DNA from: Pelomonas sp. CA6 | GTDB taxonomy: Bacteria; Pseudomonadota; Gammaproteobacteria; Burkholderiales; Burkholderiaceae_C | NCBI RefSeq assembly: GCF_022549225.1 | Contig: NZ_JAKZFD010000002.1 | Span: 62,001 to 126,000 of the forward strand | Length of the DNA: 64,000 nucleotides | Direction of reading: 5' to 3' | In this document: positions 42,814-51,557 of the stretch, one piece after another | Layout: every line of letters begins with the position of its first letter | Numbering within the stretch: position 1 is the stretch's first letter | Made by a program: the position numbers and the translations under genes | Notes under the pieces: generated by a model | Told to the model about the DNA's origin: nothing | Seen by the model: only the letters and a program-made list of their open reading frames with translations | Databases searched by the model: none

Positions 42814-43200
42814 ATGCAATTCGCCTACACCATCCTCTACGTCGACGACGTGCGCGCCTCGCTGGCCTTCTACGAGAAGGCCTTCGGGCTGGAAACGCGC
42901 TTTCTGCACGAATCAGGCACCTATGGCGAATTGGCCACCGGCGCCACCGCGCTGGCCTTCGTGGCCCATGAGGTGGCGCGCGACAGCCTGGGCCAGGACT
43001 ACCGCCGCGTCGGCGACGGTGCGCCGCTGGGCGTGGAGGTGGCGTTGGCCTGCGCCGACGTGCCCGCCGCCTATGCGCGCGCGCTGGAGGCCGGCGCGCA
43101 AGGACTGAAGGCCCCGCAGCAAAAGCCTTGGGGCCAGACCGTGGCCTATGTGCGCTGCCCCGACGGCAGCCTCATCGAGCTGTGCACGCCGATGGGCTGA
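42814..43200 (+). CDS. VOC (glyoxalase fold) protein
   Basis: 128 residues. FAYTILYVDDVRASLAFYEKAFGLETRFL and VEVALACADVPAAYARALEAGA give the two half-folds, ending with CPDGSLIELCTPMG, where the Glu is the usual metal ligand. The function is unknown. CAGGGAG precedes the ATG by 6 bp. It is divergent from the M16 pair and convergent with the PEP-CTERM gene. Confidence 0.83.
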   Translation: MQFAYTILYVDDVRASLAFYEKAFGLETRFLHESGTYGELATGATALAFVAHEVARDSLGQDYRRVGDGAPLGVEVALACADVPAAYARALEAGAQGLKAPQQKPWGQTVAYVRCPDGSLIELCTPMG

Positions 43201-43222
43201 GCCGGGGCAGCGCGCCTCGGCC

Positions 43223-43891
43223 TCAGGCCTTGCGGCGACGGCTGCGGGCGCCGAAGGCGGCGACCAGGCCCAGCGAGGCCAGCGCCAGACCGCCGGGTTC
43301 CGGCACCTGCTGCGGCGCGGTGACGATGAAGGACAGGTTGTCCGCGTAGCCGTCGTTGTCGCCGCCGCCCTGGCGCTCCATGCTCAGCCAGAACTGCACG
43401 CTGACCGCTTCCTGCGGCAGATAGCCGGTGGTTTCGCGGTAGAACAGGCCGGTCTGGTTGCCACGGTCACCCGGGGTCACCGGGCCGATGGCGGCGGAGC
43501 CGACTTCGCTGCCCCAGGCGTCCAGGAAGGACGCGTAGAGCAGCGCGTTGTCGCCCTGGGCCTGCCAGCCGCCCAGCCAGCCGCTGAGCGTGAAGCTGGC
43601 GCTGTGGCCGGCCAGGCTGTCCAGGTTCAGGGTCTGGTAGCCCACGCTGCGCGCGCCCACGCCGATGAACAGGCGCTGGCCGCGGTCGGCCGGGCCGGGC
43701 TCGCTGGGACGCACCCAGTTCGGGCCGTAGACGTCGGTCTGGAACAGGTCATAGCTGTCGAAGCCGGACCAGCCGGCGGTGCCGGCTTCAGCGCCGCCGT
43801 TGACGATCAGGTTCTGGCCGTAGACGGCCGCGGCCTGGGCGGTGGCGCTGATCGCCAGCGCGAGGCCGGCCAGCAGGGTCTTGAGTTTCAT
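43223..43891 (-). CDS. PEP-CTERM sorting-domain protein
   Basis: 222 residues. A signal peptide (KTLLAGLALAISATAQA) is followed by a beta-rich domain with many Gly and Asn residues. The C-terminus VPEPGGLALASLGLVAAFGARSRRRKA is the PEP-CTERM signal: the PEP motif, one hydrophobic helix and a basic tail, normally recognised by an exosortase and removed at the membrane. No exosortase gene lies in the window. It starts 34 bp downstream of the phospholipase C gene on the same strand. Confidence 0.9.
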   Translation of the reverse strand: MKLKTLLAGLALAISATAQAAAVYGQNLIVNGGAEAGTAGWSGFDSYDLFQTDVYGPNWVRPSEPGPADRGQRLFIGVGARSVGYQTLNLDSLAGHSASFTLSGWLGGWQAQGDNALLYASFLDAWGSEVGSAAIGPVTPGDRGNQTGLFYRETTGYLPQEAVSVQFWLSMERQGGGDNDGYADNLSFIVTAPQQVPEPGGLALASLGLVAAFGARSRRRKA

Positions 43892-43925
43892 ATGCAGTCC
43901 TTGCAATGGAGGGTGGAAACAGGGG

Positions 43926-46100
43926 TCAGAGGCGGAACTGGTCCAGCTGCGCCGGGCCGCTCATGGCCGGATCGCTGATGGAGGGCTCGCCGTTCTCCAG
44001 GTGGCCGGCGAGGCGGCGTGCATAGCCCGGCAGTTCCTTGACGCGTAGCAGCAGGTCGTACCAGTGGCGGCTCTCGGCCAGCGGCAGGCGCAGCTCGATG
44101 CGCTGGCCGGCGGCCAGCGGCAGCTCCTGCACCGGCTGCTCCAGGTACTTCAGCGCCTGCAGCAGGAAGGTGCAGGGCAGACGGCCCTCGTTGGAAAGCG
44201 TCAGCAGCAGCTCGCCGTTGGCGCGGTCGGCACGCGCCAGCACCTCGGGCTGGGCGCGCTGGGGCAGCTGCGACAGCTGACCCATGACATGGCGGTGGAA
44301 GCCGTTGGGGCCCAGCACCCACAGGTCGTACTGGCCGTTGGGCGCGGCGGTCCACTGGCCCTCCAGCGACTTGCCCGCTTCCACGGTGTAGCGGCGCGGC
44401 AGCGCGCCCAGGTCCAGGCGGTTGTACACATGCAGCACCGCGCCGGCCTCGCCCTCGTTCTCGAAGCGCAGCACGAGGGTGTTGCCCTGCTGGCGCGCCT
44501 GCACCTGCAGCTCGTAGGGCAGCGCGCGCGCCGGGCGCACGCCTTCCAGCTGCACCGGCGCCACCAGCGCGCCCGGCGTGGCCGGGGTCTTGGTGTTGAC
44601 CAGCGCCTGTGCGCGGGCGCGCAGCGCGGCGGTGGCCGGCAGTTCGCCGATGAAGGGGCCGTCCTGCGGCGAGCCGAAGTCGAAGCAGCTGGTCAGGTCG
44701 CCGCAGACCGCGCGGCGCCACGGGCTGATCAGCGGCTCCTGCACGCCGAAGCGAGCCTCGATGAAGCGCAGCACCGAGCTGTGGTCGGCCACCTGCGAGT
44801 TCACCCAGCCGCCCTTGGTCCACGGCGAGACCACGTACATGGGCACGCGCGGGCCCAGGCCGTAGGGGCGGTGGTGGTAGCGCGCGTCCGAACCGTTGAG
44901 CTGGTGGTGGTACTCGCCGGTGGTGTCCACCGTGGAGGCACCGGCCAGGCGGGCCTTCGCGGGGTCGGCGTCATAGGCCTCGTAGGCCGGCACCGCGGGC
45001 GGCGGCATGTGGTCGAAGAAGCCGTCGTTCTCGTCGAAGTTGATGAACAGGACGGTCTTGCTCCAGACCTCGGGGTTGGCGGTCAGCGCTTCCAGCACGC
45101 GGGCGGTGTAGTCCGCGCCCTGCGCCGGGCTGGACGGTCCGGGGTGCTCGGAGCCCTCGGCGGTGGCGACGATCCAGCTCACCTGCGGCAGCTTGTTGTC
45201 CAGCACATCGCGCTTGAGCAGGTCCAGGTCGCGCGTGGACACGCCACGCTCGCGCAGCACCTGCGAGTAGCCGGGACGCTGGTACCAGGCGTCGCGGAAG
45301 CTGCGGAAGCCGGCCAGCGGGTTGTCGGTGAAGTTGTCGTCCATGTTCTGGTAGACCTGCCAGCTCACGCCGGCCTGCTGCAGCCGTTCGGCATAGGTCA
45401 CCCAGGTGTAGTCGGTCGCCGGGTTGGGGTTGAAGCTGTCGTGGCTGTTGTCGGTGCTGGGGCCGCCGGCCACGCCCAGGGGGTCGTTGTGGCCGGTCCA
45501 CAGGAACAGGCGGTTGGTGTTGGTGCCGGTCTGGGTCGCGCAGTGGTAGTGGTCGCACAGCGTGAAGGCGCGCGCCAGCGCGAACTGGAAGGGAATGTCC
45601 GCTTCCTTGAAATAGCCCAGCGAATGGTTCTGCTTGGCCGCGGGCCAGTTGTTCATGCGGCCGTGGTCCCAGGCGGCCTGGGCGTCGGGCCAGCTGTGCG
45701 GCGTGCCGCTGACGCGCATCACCGCGAAGTCCTGCTGGGTGTTCAGGTGGAAAGGCGCGATCGCGGCGCGGCTGCCCCAGTTGGGGCGGCCCGGCACCGG
45801 CGCGCCGCCGATGGGCTGCACGAACACGGTCTTGCGGCTGTAGGTGCCGGCACGGTCGATGACCGGCACGGGGAAGGGATCGGCAAAGCCGCGCACGCCG
45901 GCCAGCGTGCCGAAGTAGTGGTCGAAGCTGCGGTTTTCCTGGGTCAGGATGACGATATGTTCGACGTCCATCAGGGTGCCGGTGCGGCGGTTGGCTTCGA
46001 TGGCCAGCGCGCGCTGGATCACGGGCGGGAAGCTGGCCAGCGCGGCGCTGGCGCCGACGGCGCTGCCCAGCTGCTGGAGGAAATGGCGGCGGTTGCTCAT
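43926..46100 (-). CDS. plcN: Phosphocholine-type phospholipase C / acid phosphatase family
   Basis: 724 residues from the ATG at 46100, close to the 690-730 residues of Pseudomonas PlcH/PlcN. The N-terminus SNRRHFLQQLGSAVGASAALAS has the RR motif of a Tat signal. The catalytic region starts MDVEHIVILTQENRSFDHYFGTLAGVRGF; LFINFDENDGFFDHM, STVDTTGEYHH and RVPMYVVSPWTKGGWVNSQVADHSSVLRFIE are family motifs. Two C-terminal beta domains follow, as in PlcH. It should hydrolyse phosphatidylcholine and perhaps sphingomyelin outside the cell. The symbol is given by family and is not certain. Confidence 0.85.
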   Translation of the reverse strand: MSNRRHFLQQLGSAVGASAALASFPPVIQRALAIEANRRTGTLMDVEHIVILTQENRSFDHYFGTLAGVRGFADPFPVPVIDRAGTYSRKTVFVQPIGGAPVPGRPNWGSRAAIAPFHLNTQQDFAVMRVSGTPHSWPDAQAAWDHGRMNNWPAAKQNHSLGYFKEADIPFQFALARAFTLCDHYHCATQTGTNTNRLFLWTGHNDPLGVAGGPSTDNSHDSFNPNPATDYTWVTYAERLQQAGVSWQVYQNMDDNFTDNPLAGFRSFRDAWYQRPGYSQVLRERGVSTRDLDLLKRDVLDNKLPQVSWIVATAEGSEHPGPSSPAQGADYTARVLEALTANPEVWSKTVLFINFDENDGFFDHMPPPAVPAYEAYDADPAKARLAGASTVDTTGEYHHQLNGSDARYHHRPYGLGPRVPMYVVSPWTKGGWVNSQVADHSSVLRFIEARFGVQEPLISPWRRAVCGDLTSCFDFGSPQDGPFIGELPATAALRARAQALVNTKTPATPGALVAPVQLEGVRPARALPYELQVQARQQGNTLVLRFENEGEAGAVLHVYNRLDLGALPRRYTVEAGKSLEGQWTAAPNGQYDLWVLGPNGFHRHVMGQLSQLPQRAQPEVLARADRANGELLLTLSNEGRLPCTFLLQALKYLEQPVQELPLAAGQRIELRLPLAESRHWYDLLLRVKELPGYARRLAGHLENGEPSISDPAMSGPAQLDQFRL

Positions 46101-46338
46101 GGGGAGTCCTGGTTGAGGTTGGGACGGCCGGCACCCGGAGCGCCAGCGCGCCGCGCAGACTAGGTAGCGGTGTTGAAAGCCCCGTGCGGGCCGCGCTGGT
46201 CCGTTGGGACTAGACGCCCGCCCCACCCCCGATGAACACGGGCCGTGCGCCCGCCGCTGCGTTCGCTGATCGCCCAGGGCCGGACGGCGCCCCCGCGTTC
46301 CAGGGGGGCGGTCGCGGCGCTCGCGCACAATCGCAGCC

Positions 46339-47034
46339 ATGCGCCGAGCCGACCGTTTGTTCCAGATCGTCCAGCTGATACGCGGACGTCGCCTGACCAC
46401 CGCCGAGTACCTCGCCGAGCGGCTGGAGGTTTCCGTGCGCACCGTCTACCGCGATGTCGCCGCGCTGCAGCTGCAGGGTGTGCCGATCGACGGCGAGGCC
46501 GGCGTGGGCTACCGCATGAAGGCCGGCTTCGAACTGCCGCCGCTGATGTTCAACGCCGAGGAGGCGCAGGCCCTGGTCGCGGCGGTGCGCGTCGCGCGGC
46601 CGCAGCTGGACAGCGAGCTGGGCCGCTTTGCCGAGGACGCGCTGGGCAAGATCCTCACCGTGCTGCCGGCCTCGGCGCGCGCCGCCGCCGAGCGGCTGGC
46701 GCTCTATGCGCCGCTGGTCGGCCTGGACGACGCGACGCGCGAGCGCCTCGCTCAGCTGCGCCAGGCCACCGAATCACGCCACAAGCTGGCGCTGCACTAC
46801 CTGGACCTCGGCGGCCAGGTCACCGAGCGCCAGGTGCGCCCGCTGGCCTGCTTCTTCTGGGGGCCGGTGTGGACCTTCTCCGCCTGGTGCGAGCTGCGCG
46901 AGGACTTCCGCAGCTTCCGCGTCGACCGCGTGCAGCGCCTGCTGGTGCTGGACGAGCGTTTCCGCGACGAGCCGGGCAAGACCCTGGCCGACCTGCAGCG
47001 CCACGAGGCGGCGCGCGCCCGCAGCGGTCACTGA
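46339..47034 (+). CDS. YafY-type WYL-domain transcriptional regulator
   Basis: 231 residues. An HTH_11 domain (MRRADRLFQIVQLIRGRRLTTAEYLAERLEVSVRTVYRDVAALQ) leads into a WYL domain (RHKLALHYLDLGGQVTERQVRPLACFFWGPVWTFSAWCELREDFRSFRVDRVQRL). WYL proteins sense ligands through this beta-barrel and repress or activate DNA-repair, defence or metabolic genes. It is divergent from the phospholipase C gene across a 238-bp gap, which makes that operon a candidate target. Confidence 0.85.
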   Translation: MRRADRLFQIVQLIRGRRLTTAEYLAERLEVSVRTVYRDVAALQLQGVPIDGEAGVGYRMKAGFELPPLMFNAEEAQALVAAVRVARPQLDSELGRFAEDALGKILTVLPASARAAAERLALYAPLVGLDDATRERLAQLRQATESRHKLALHYLDLGGQVTERQVRPLACFFWGPVWTFSAWCELREDFRSFRVDRVQRLLVLDERFRDEPGKTLADLQRHEAARARSGH

Positions 47035-47055
47035 GCCGCGCGGAAAGCGGCCGCT

Positions 47056-48156
47056 TCAGCGCGCCGCGAGCCGCGGCGCGGGCGAAACCAGCTGGCCCAG
47101 CCGGCCCGCCGGCCGTTCCACCCAGCGATGGAAGGGCAGCGACGCGGCGTTGCACAGCAGCCAGGCGGCCAGCGCATAGACGCCGGCCCACAGCGGTGCC
47201 TGCGGATCCATGCGATCAAAGGCGGCGTTGAGCAGCAGCAGCACCGCGAAGTGGGTCAGGAACAGCGCATACGAATGACGACCCGCGGCGGCGATGCCGG
47301 CGGCCAGCGCCGGGCGGCGCTCCAGCCAGGCGTTCCACTGCGGGCGCCGCAGCCACAGCGCCAGCAGCGCCGCGGTGCACAGCGCCAGCGCCAGGCGCTC
47401 GCGGAACTCCAGCCACAGCGCCACGCCGCCCAGCGCCAGCAGCAGCGCCATCCAGCGCCGGGGCCGGCCGCTGAGGCTGAGCCAGTGCACCAGCGCGCCC
47501 AGGCCGTAGGCGCCGAAGAAATAGGGGGCGATGGTGTCCAGCTCGGGCAGGCGGTTGAACCACAGCATCGCGCCCGCGCACAGCAGGCCCACCAACAGCG
47601 GCCCCAGCGCGGCACGCCAGCGCGGCGGCAGCCGCGTCGCGCCGCGCGCGGTGGCCAGCAGCGCCAGCATGAGCGCGAACAGCTGCAGATCGATCGCCAC
47701 ATACCAGGCGCCGACGGTCAGCGACTCATGGCCCAGCAGCGAATGCAGCAGCAGCGCATGGCTGAGCAGCTGCAGCCCGTCGATGCGCTGCGGCACCAGC
47801 TCCGGCAGCGTCGAGGCCACCAGGGCCGAGCAGGCCAGCACCAGGCCCACCGCCGCCAGGAAGGGCAGCACCAGGCGCAGATAGCGGCGCCACAGCAGGC
47901 CCCGGACCCCGCCCTGCAACAGGCCGCCGCGCGGCGACAGCGCACGCGCGCTGAGATAGCCGCCGACGACCAGGAAGACCTGCACCGCGACGCGCCCCTT
48001 GTCATAGAACCACTGCGACAGCACCGGCAGCAGCCCGGACAGGGCCTCGGCGATCGGCCCGTAGGCCGTCAGGTGGTGCAGCATGATGACCTGGGCGGCC
48101 AGCGCCTTCAGCGCATCCAGGTGGAGCAGTCGGGGCGTTCGGGAAGGTTCGGACAT
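47056..48156 (-). CDS. Acyltransferase 3 family membrane protein
   Basis: 366 residues with about ten membrane helices. The opening RLLHLDALKALAAQVIMLHHLTAYGPIAE contains the His-rich site of membrane-bound acyltransferases, and VAVQVFLVVGGYLSARAL is also typical. Members modify sugars or peptidoglycan at the membrane with acetyl or other acyl groups. The acceptor is unknown. No neighbouring polysaccharide gene helps; it is convergent with the WYL regulator. Confidence 0.85.
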   Translation of the reverse strand: MSEPSRTPRLLHLDALKALAAQVIMLHHLTAYGPIAEALSGLLPVLSQWFYDKGRVAVQVFLVVGGYLSARALSPRGGLLQGGVRGLLWRRYLRLVLPFLAAVGLVLACSALVASTLPELVPQRIDGLQLLSHALLLHSLLGHESLTVGAWYVAIDLQLFALMLALLATARGATRLPPRWRAALGPLLVGLLCAGAMLWFNRLPELDTIAPYFFGAYGLGALVHWLSLSGRPRRWMALLLALGGVALWLEFRERLALALCTAALLALWLRRPQWNAWLERRPALAAGIAAAGRHSYALFLTHFAVLLLLNAAFDRMDPQAPLWAGVYALAAWLLCNAASLPFHRWVERPAGRLGQLVSPAPRLAAR

Positions 48157-48337
48157 CGGAGGGCAGCGCGCGGCCCGCCCTCGCCGCCCCGCGAGGGGGA
48201 CGGGCGTCGGGCGCGGAGGCGGTGGAAAGCGGAGGGATGCGCCGATGCGGGCAGGGCCTGCCGGGGCGCGGGCGGTTTCATGGAGTTTCGGATTTTAAGG
48301 AAAGGCGGGCCGGCCCGCCGGTTGCAGAATGTGAACC

Positions 48338-49021
48338 ATGCGAGCCCCCCTTCCCGACCAGATCGAACGCCTGTTCGCGCTCTACCCCGCCGTGGCCGCG
48401 CTGCCCGAGGCGCTGCGCGCGCCGGTGCTGAGCCAGGCCACCCTGGCGGTGGCGCTGCCGGCCGCGCAGCTGCTGTTCGAGGAAGGCCAGCCCTGCCGCG
48501 GCTTCCCGCTGCTGCTCGCCGGCGAGGTGCGGGTGGCGCGTGGCTCGCCCGGCGGCCGTTCGCTGGAGTTGTACCGTGTGCGCCCCGGCGAGCTGTGCGT
48601 GGCCTCCACCGCCTGCCTGTTCGGCCAGAGCGCCCTGCCCGCCCATGGCCAGAGCACCGAGCCCTGCGAGATGCTGGTGCTGGCGCCCGAGGGCTTTGCG
48701 CAATGGACCGCCGACCCCGGCTTCCGCCGCTATGTCTTTGGCCTCTTCGCTGACCGGCTGGCCGACCTGATGATGCTCACCGAGGCCGTCGCCTTCCAGC
48801 GCCTGGACCAGCGCCTGGCCGCCACGCTGCTGGGCCGCGGCGCGGTGCTGACGCTGACCCACCAGGCCCTGGCCGACGAGCTGGGCACGGTGCGCGAGAT
48901 CGTCACCCGGCTGCTGCGCCGTTTCGAGCGCGAGGGCTGGCTGCAGCTCGGGCGCGAGCGCATCGAGCTGCGGGATGCCGCAGCGCTGCGCCGCCTGGCC
49001 GAGGGCGACGGCGCTCGGTGA
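48338..49021 (+). CDS. Crp/Fnr-family transcriptional regulator
   Basis: 227 residues. A cNMP-type beta-roll (LFEEGQPCRGFPLLLAGEVRVARGSPGGRSLELYRVRPGELC) is followed by a dimerisation helix and an HTH_Crp domain (LTHQALADELGTVREIVTRLLRRFEREGWL). No FNR-type N-terminal cysteine cluster is present, so an iron-sulphur sensor is unlikely; the single cysteines could serve redox sensing. A Crp-type palindrome overlaps its stop codon, upstream of the DUF2892 gene. Confidence 0.87.
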   Translation: MRAPLPDQIERLFALYPAVAALPEALRAPVLSQATLAVALPAAQLLFEEGQPCRGFPLLLAGEVRVARGSPGGRSLELYRVRPGELCVASTACLFGQSALPAHGQSTEPCEMLVLAPEGFAQWTADPGFRRYVFGLFADRLADLMMLTEAVAFQRLDQRLAATLLGRGAVLTLTHQALADELGTVREIVTRLLRRFEREGWLQLGRERIELRDAAALRRLAEGDGAR

Positions 49022-49031
49022 CCGAGGTCAC
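49018..49031. promoter_or_regulatory. Crp/Fnr-type operator candidate
   Basis: GTGACC-GA-GGTCAC is a perfect palindrome with the GTGA-N6-TCAC spacing of Crp/Fnr sites. It overlaps the last codons of the Crp/Fnr-type regulator gene and lies 65 bp before the DUF2892 gene, where an activator site would be expected. The regulator immediately upstream is the natural candidate to bind it. Confidence 0.5.
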
Positions 49032-49095
49032 AGACCGCGCCCCCGGCATGGCGCGACAGTGAGGCCCTGCAACATTCACCTGAAAGGAGAGCCTC

Positions 49096-49290
49096 ATGAA
49101 AACCAATGTGGGAACCGTGGACCGCGTGCTGCGCATCATCGCCGGCGCCGTGCTGATCGGACTGGCCGCCACCGGCACCGTGGGCGCGTGGGGCTATCTG
49201 GGCCTGGTGCCGCTGCTGACCGGGCTGTTCCGCTTCTGCCCCGTCTACCCGCTGCTGGGCATCAACACCTGCCCCCTGTCCAAGAGCTGA
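49096..49290 (+). CDS. DUF2892 (YgaP-like) membrane protein
   Basis: 64 residues. MKTNVGTVDRVLRIIAGAVLIGLAATG, GAWGYLGLVPLLTGLFRFCPVYPLLGINTC is the DUF2892 pattern: two membrane helices with the CPxY and NTC cysteines near the C-terminus. Members are often fused or next to rhodanese domains and follow Crp/Fnr regulators. AAAGGAGAG lies 4 bp upstream of the ATG. Its probable control element is the palindrome at 49018-49031. Confidence 0.85.
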   Translation: MKTNVGTVDRVLRIIAGAVLIGLAATGTVGAWGYLGLVPLLTGLFRFCPVYPLLGINTCPLSKS

Positions 49291-49315
49291 GGCCGCGTCC
49301 CGTCGCCGGGGGCGT

Positions 49316-49867
49316 TCAGAGCCCGCCGGTGAAGATCTTCCCCAGCCAGCCCAGGTACCAGTCCAGGAAGCGCTGCCACAGCGAGCGCGGCGGCGGGGGT
49401 GGCGGCTCCGGCGCGGCCGGATGGCGCCGCCGCAGCGCCTCGCCCAGCGCGGCCAGCACGGTGGCCGCCAGCGCCTGCGCGGACTGCTCCGCCGCGCGCG
49501 CCTCGGTGCGCGCCGCCTGCCCCTCGGCCCGGCCGATGACGGTGTAGTGCAGCAGGGTCCGGCCCGGGCCCTGCGGTTCCAGCCACAGCTGGACCTGGGC
49601 CTCCACGCGCGCGCCGGCCTCGTCCTGCCCGTCGAAGACGAAGCGGCAGCGTGCCGGCGCCTGCACCCCGGTGCGCTGCAGCCGCCCCTGGACCGCCAGC
49701 CCCTGCGGCTGCGCCGGCAGAGCCATGCGGCACTCGAAGGTCTGGGCGCCCGAGGGCAGCAGCGCGCCATGGCCGGCGAGCAACTCGCGCAACAGTTCGA
49801 CGTCGTTCAAGGCGGCCCAGACCCGGTCGCGGGCGGCGGGCAGGCTGTCTTGTCCTTGGATTTGCAT
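49316..49867 (-). CDS. CoxG-like SRPBCC-family protein
   Basis: 183 residues. MQIQGQDSLPAARDRVWAALNDVELLRELLAG fits the start of CoxG (carbon monoxide dehydrogenase subunit G) proteins, and later segments are of the SRPBCC lipid-binding fold. The end is Pro-rich then FLDWYLGWLGKIF, a short amphipathic or membrane-targeting tail. No coxLMS genes lie nearby, so a generic ligand-binding or membrane-recruitment role is more likely than CO oxidation. Confidence 0.75.
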   Translation of the reverse strand: MQIQGQDSLPAARDRVWAALNDVELLRELLAGHGALLPSGAQTFECRMALPAQPQGLAVQGRLQRTGVQAPARCRFVFDGQDEAGARVEAQVQLWLEPQGPGRTLLHYTVIGRAEGQAARTEARAAEQSAQALAATVLAALGEALRRRHPAAPEPPPPPPRSLWQRFLDWYLGWLGKIFTGGL

Positions 49868-50110
49868 GGGCTTCGGGCATGGGCGCCGGGCGGTCCGCGC
49901 CGGCAGCCCGCATTGTGGACAATCCGCGACCCGGGTAAAAACCCTCGGGCGATCAGTGCATAGGACACGCCACCATCAAGCCATGGCGCTACCCTGCCGA
50001 TATCCTGGACATGGAGGGGTTCCCCCTTCGGTCCTGAACACCACGTGCCGCGGCCACTGCGAGGGCCTGGCGCGCCGCCTCGACGCCCATGCTCGCAGTG
50101 GAGCCTCACC

Positions 50111-50848
50111 ATGAGCATCAGCAGCGTGATGTCGAACTGGAACAGCCAGATCCAAAACCCTGGCAGCGGCCGGGCGCCGGCCCGCCGGACGGACGCGGAC
50201 GGTGCGCAGCCCCCCGGCGATGCGCCCCCCGGCCGCGGCGATCACGGCATGGGGGGTATGGGGCGGGCGGTGTTCCAGGCCCTGAGCCAGATGGGCTTGC
50301 TCGCGCAGGCGCCCTCGCCGGGCGCCACGAGCCCGGGCGGCGCCTCCTCCCCCGCCCCGGGCATGGATGCCAGCGCCACCACCGCGACGTCCGCGCCGGA
50401 CACCCTGCGCCGCGACGTCCATGATGTGATGCATGCCTTGTTCGACGCCGTGCGCGAGCAGGTGCCCCATGCCGGCCCCGGCCCGGGCGCGCCGCCGCGC
50501 GGCGAGGAGCTCGCCAATGCGCTGGCGACGCTGGCCACCCAGGCCGCCAAGGGCCAGGTTGCGCCGCGGCTGCAGCAGGCCTTCACCCAATTGATGGACG
50601 ACCTGCGGCCGCCGAGCGCCACCCCGGGCAGCGGCACCGCCTCCGCGCCCGCCCCCGAGGGCGGCAGCGCGGGCACGCCGGCCCCGACCACCGCCAGCGG
50701 CGCCGCCGCCAACGAAAACACCCAGCTGCCATCGCCGACGCTGGAGCAGTTCCTGCGCGCGCTGATGGCCAAGCTGACCACCGTGTCGCCGCAGGACGAC
50801 GGCGCGCGTTTCGAGCCCACCGGCAATCTGCTCGAGGCCCAGGCCTGA
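50111..50848 (+). CDS. Ala/Pro/Gly-rich protein of unknown function
   Basis: 245 residues from the ATG at 50111. The N- and C-terminal parts are low complexity (Pro, Gly, Ala, Thr). The middle (about 90-165) has amphipathic helices (RRDVHDVMHALFDAVREQVPHAG, ELANALATLATQAAKGQVAPRLQQAFTQLMDDL) and the C-terminus ends with LEQFLRALMAKLTTVS. There is no signal peptide, membrane segment or known domain. It may be a secreted or cell-surface related protein of unknown type; the disordered flanks suggest a scaffold. Confidence 0.55.
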   Translation: MSISSVMSNWNSQIQNPGSGRAPARRTDADGAQPPGDAPPGRGDHGMGGMGRAVFQALSQMGLLAQAPSPGATSPGGASSPAPGMDASATTATSAPDTLRRDVHDVMHALFDAVREQVPHAGPGPGAPPRGEELANALATLATQAAKGQVAPRLQQAFTQLMDDLRPPSATPGSGTASAPAPEGGSAGTPAPTTASGAAANENTQLPSPTLEQFLRALMAKLTTVSPQDDGARFEPTGNLLEAQA

Positions 50849-50861
50849 GCCCCGGCGCCCG

Positions 50862-51413
50862 TCAGGCGTCGAACGACACCGCGTCGGCCGGGCTCAGGCT
50901 CACCCGCGCGGCATAGCTGTCCAGCCCGGGCAGCGTGGCGTTCTCGTGCGCGCGGATCTGCGCCGCGCTGAGCGCCTCGGAGTCCAGCGTGGTGTGCGCG
51001 TCCTGCACCAGCAGCACGTCGAAGCCCTGCACCAGGGCCTGACGCACCGTGCTGTCCACGCAGAACTCGCTCTGCATGCCGCAGACCACCAGGCGCCGCA
51101 CGCCCGCGGCGCGCAGCCGGGACGCCAGGTCGGTCTGGTGGAAGGCGTCGCTGCTGCGCTTGGCGACGCGCCAGTCCTGTGCCTGCGCCTGCAGATCGGC
51201 GTCCAGCTGCCAGCCCTCGCTGCCACGTTCGAGCAGGTCCCCCGGTTCGGCGGACTCGTGCTGCACGAAGATCACCGGCGCGCCGACGGCCCGCGCGCGC
51301 TCGGCCAGCGCGCGGATGCGCGCGACCACCGCGCCGGCCTCCCAGGTGGCGTAGCGGCCGCGGGTCAGGGCTTGCTGGGCGTCGATGACGAGCAGGGCGG
51401 TGGCGCGGAACAT
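50862..51413 (-). CDS. Isochorismatase-family cysteine hydrolase
   Basis: 183 residues from the ATG at 51413 (an in-frame ATG at 51428 is possible). ALLVIDAQQALTRG gives the catalytic Asp, KRSSDAFHQTDLASRL the Lys, and LVVCGMQSEFCVDSTVRQALVQGFDVLLVQDAHTTLD the catalytic Cys (EFCV). Family members hydrolyse isochorismate, nicotinamide or related amides; the substrate here is unknown. It is divergent from the glutathione transferase gene. Confidence 0.87.
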   Translation of the reverse strand: MFRATALLVIDAQQALTRGRYATWEAGAVVARIRALAERARAVGAPVIFVQHESAEPGDLLERGSEGWQLDADLQAQAQDWRVAKRSSDAFHQTDLASRLRAAGVRRLVVCGMQSEFCVDSTVRQALVQGFDVLLVQDAHTTLDSEALSAAQIRAHENATLPGLDSYAARVSLSPADAVSFDA

Positions 51414-51557
51414 GGCGGGCCTTTCCATGGGGCTGAACGTGACGATGGGGCTCTTGTAGCCCAAACCCCCGGCGCCCGCCATCGGACATGCCGGGCGCGC
51501 GGCGCCTGGCGCCCGCTGCGATGATGGGCGCTTGTGCCTCTTCCGATCCCGCCGGCC

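Noticed and set aside
49316-49867. Carbon monoxide oxidation gene (coxG) in a strict sense
   Set aside because: The sequence is only CoxG-like; no coxL, coxM or coxS genes lie nearby, so a CO-oxidation role is not supported.
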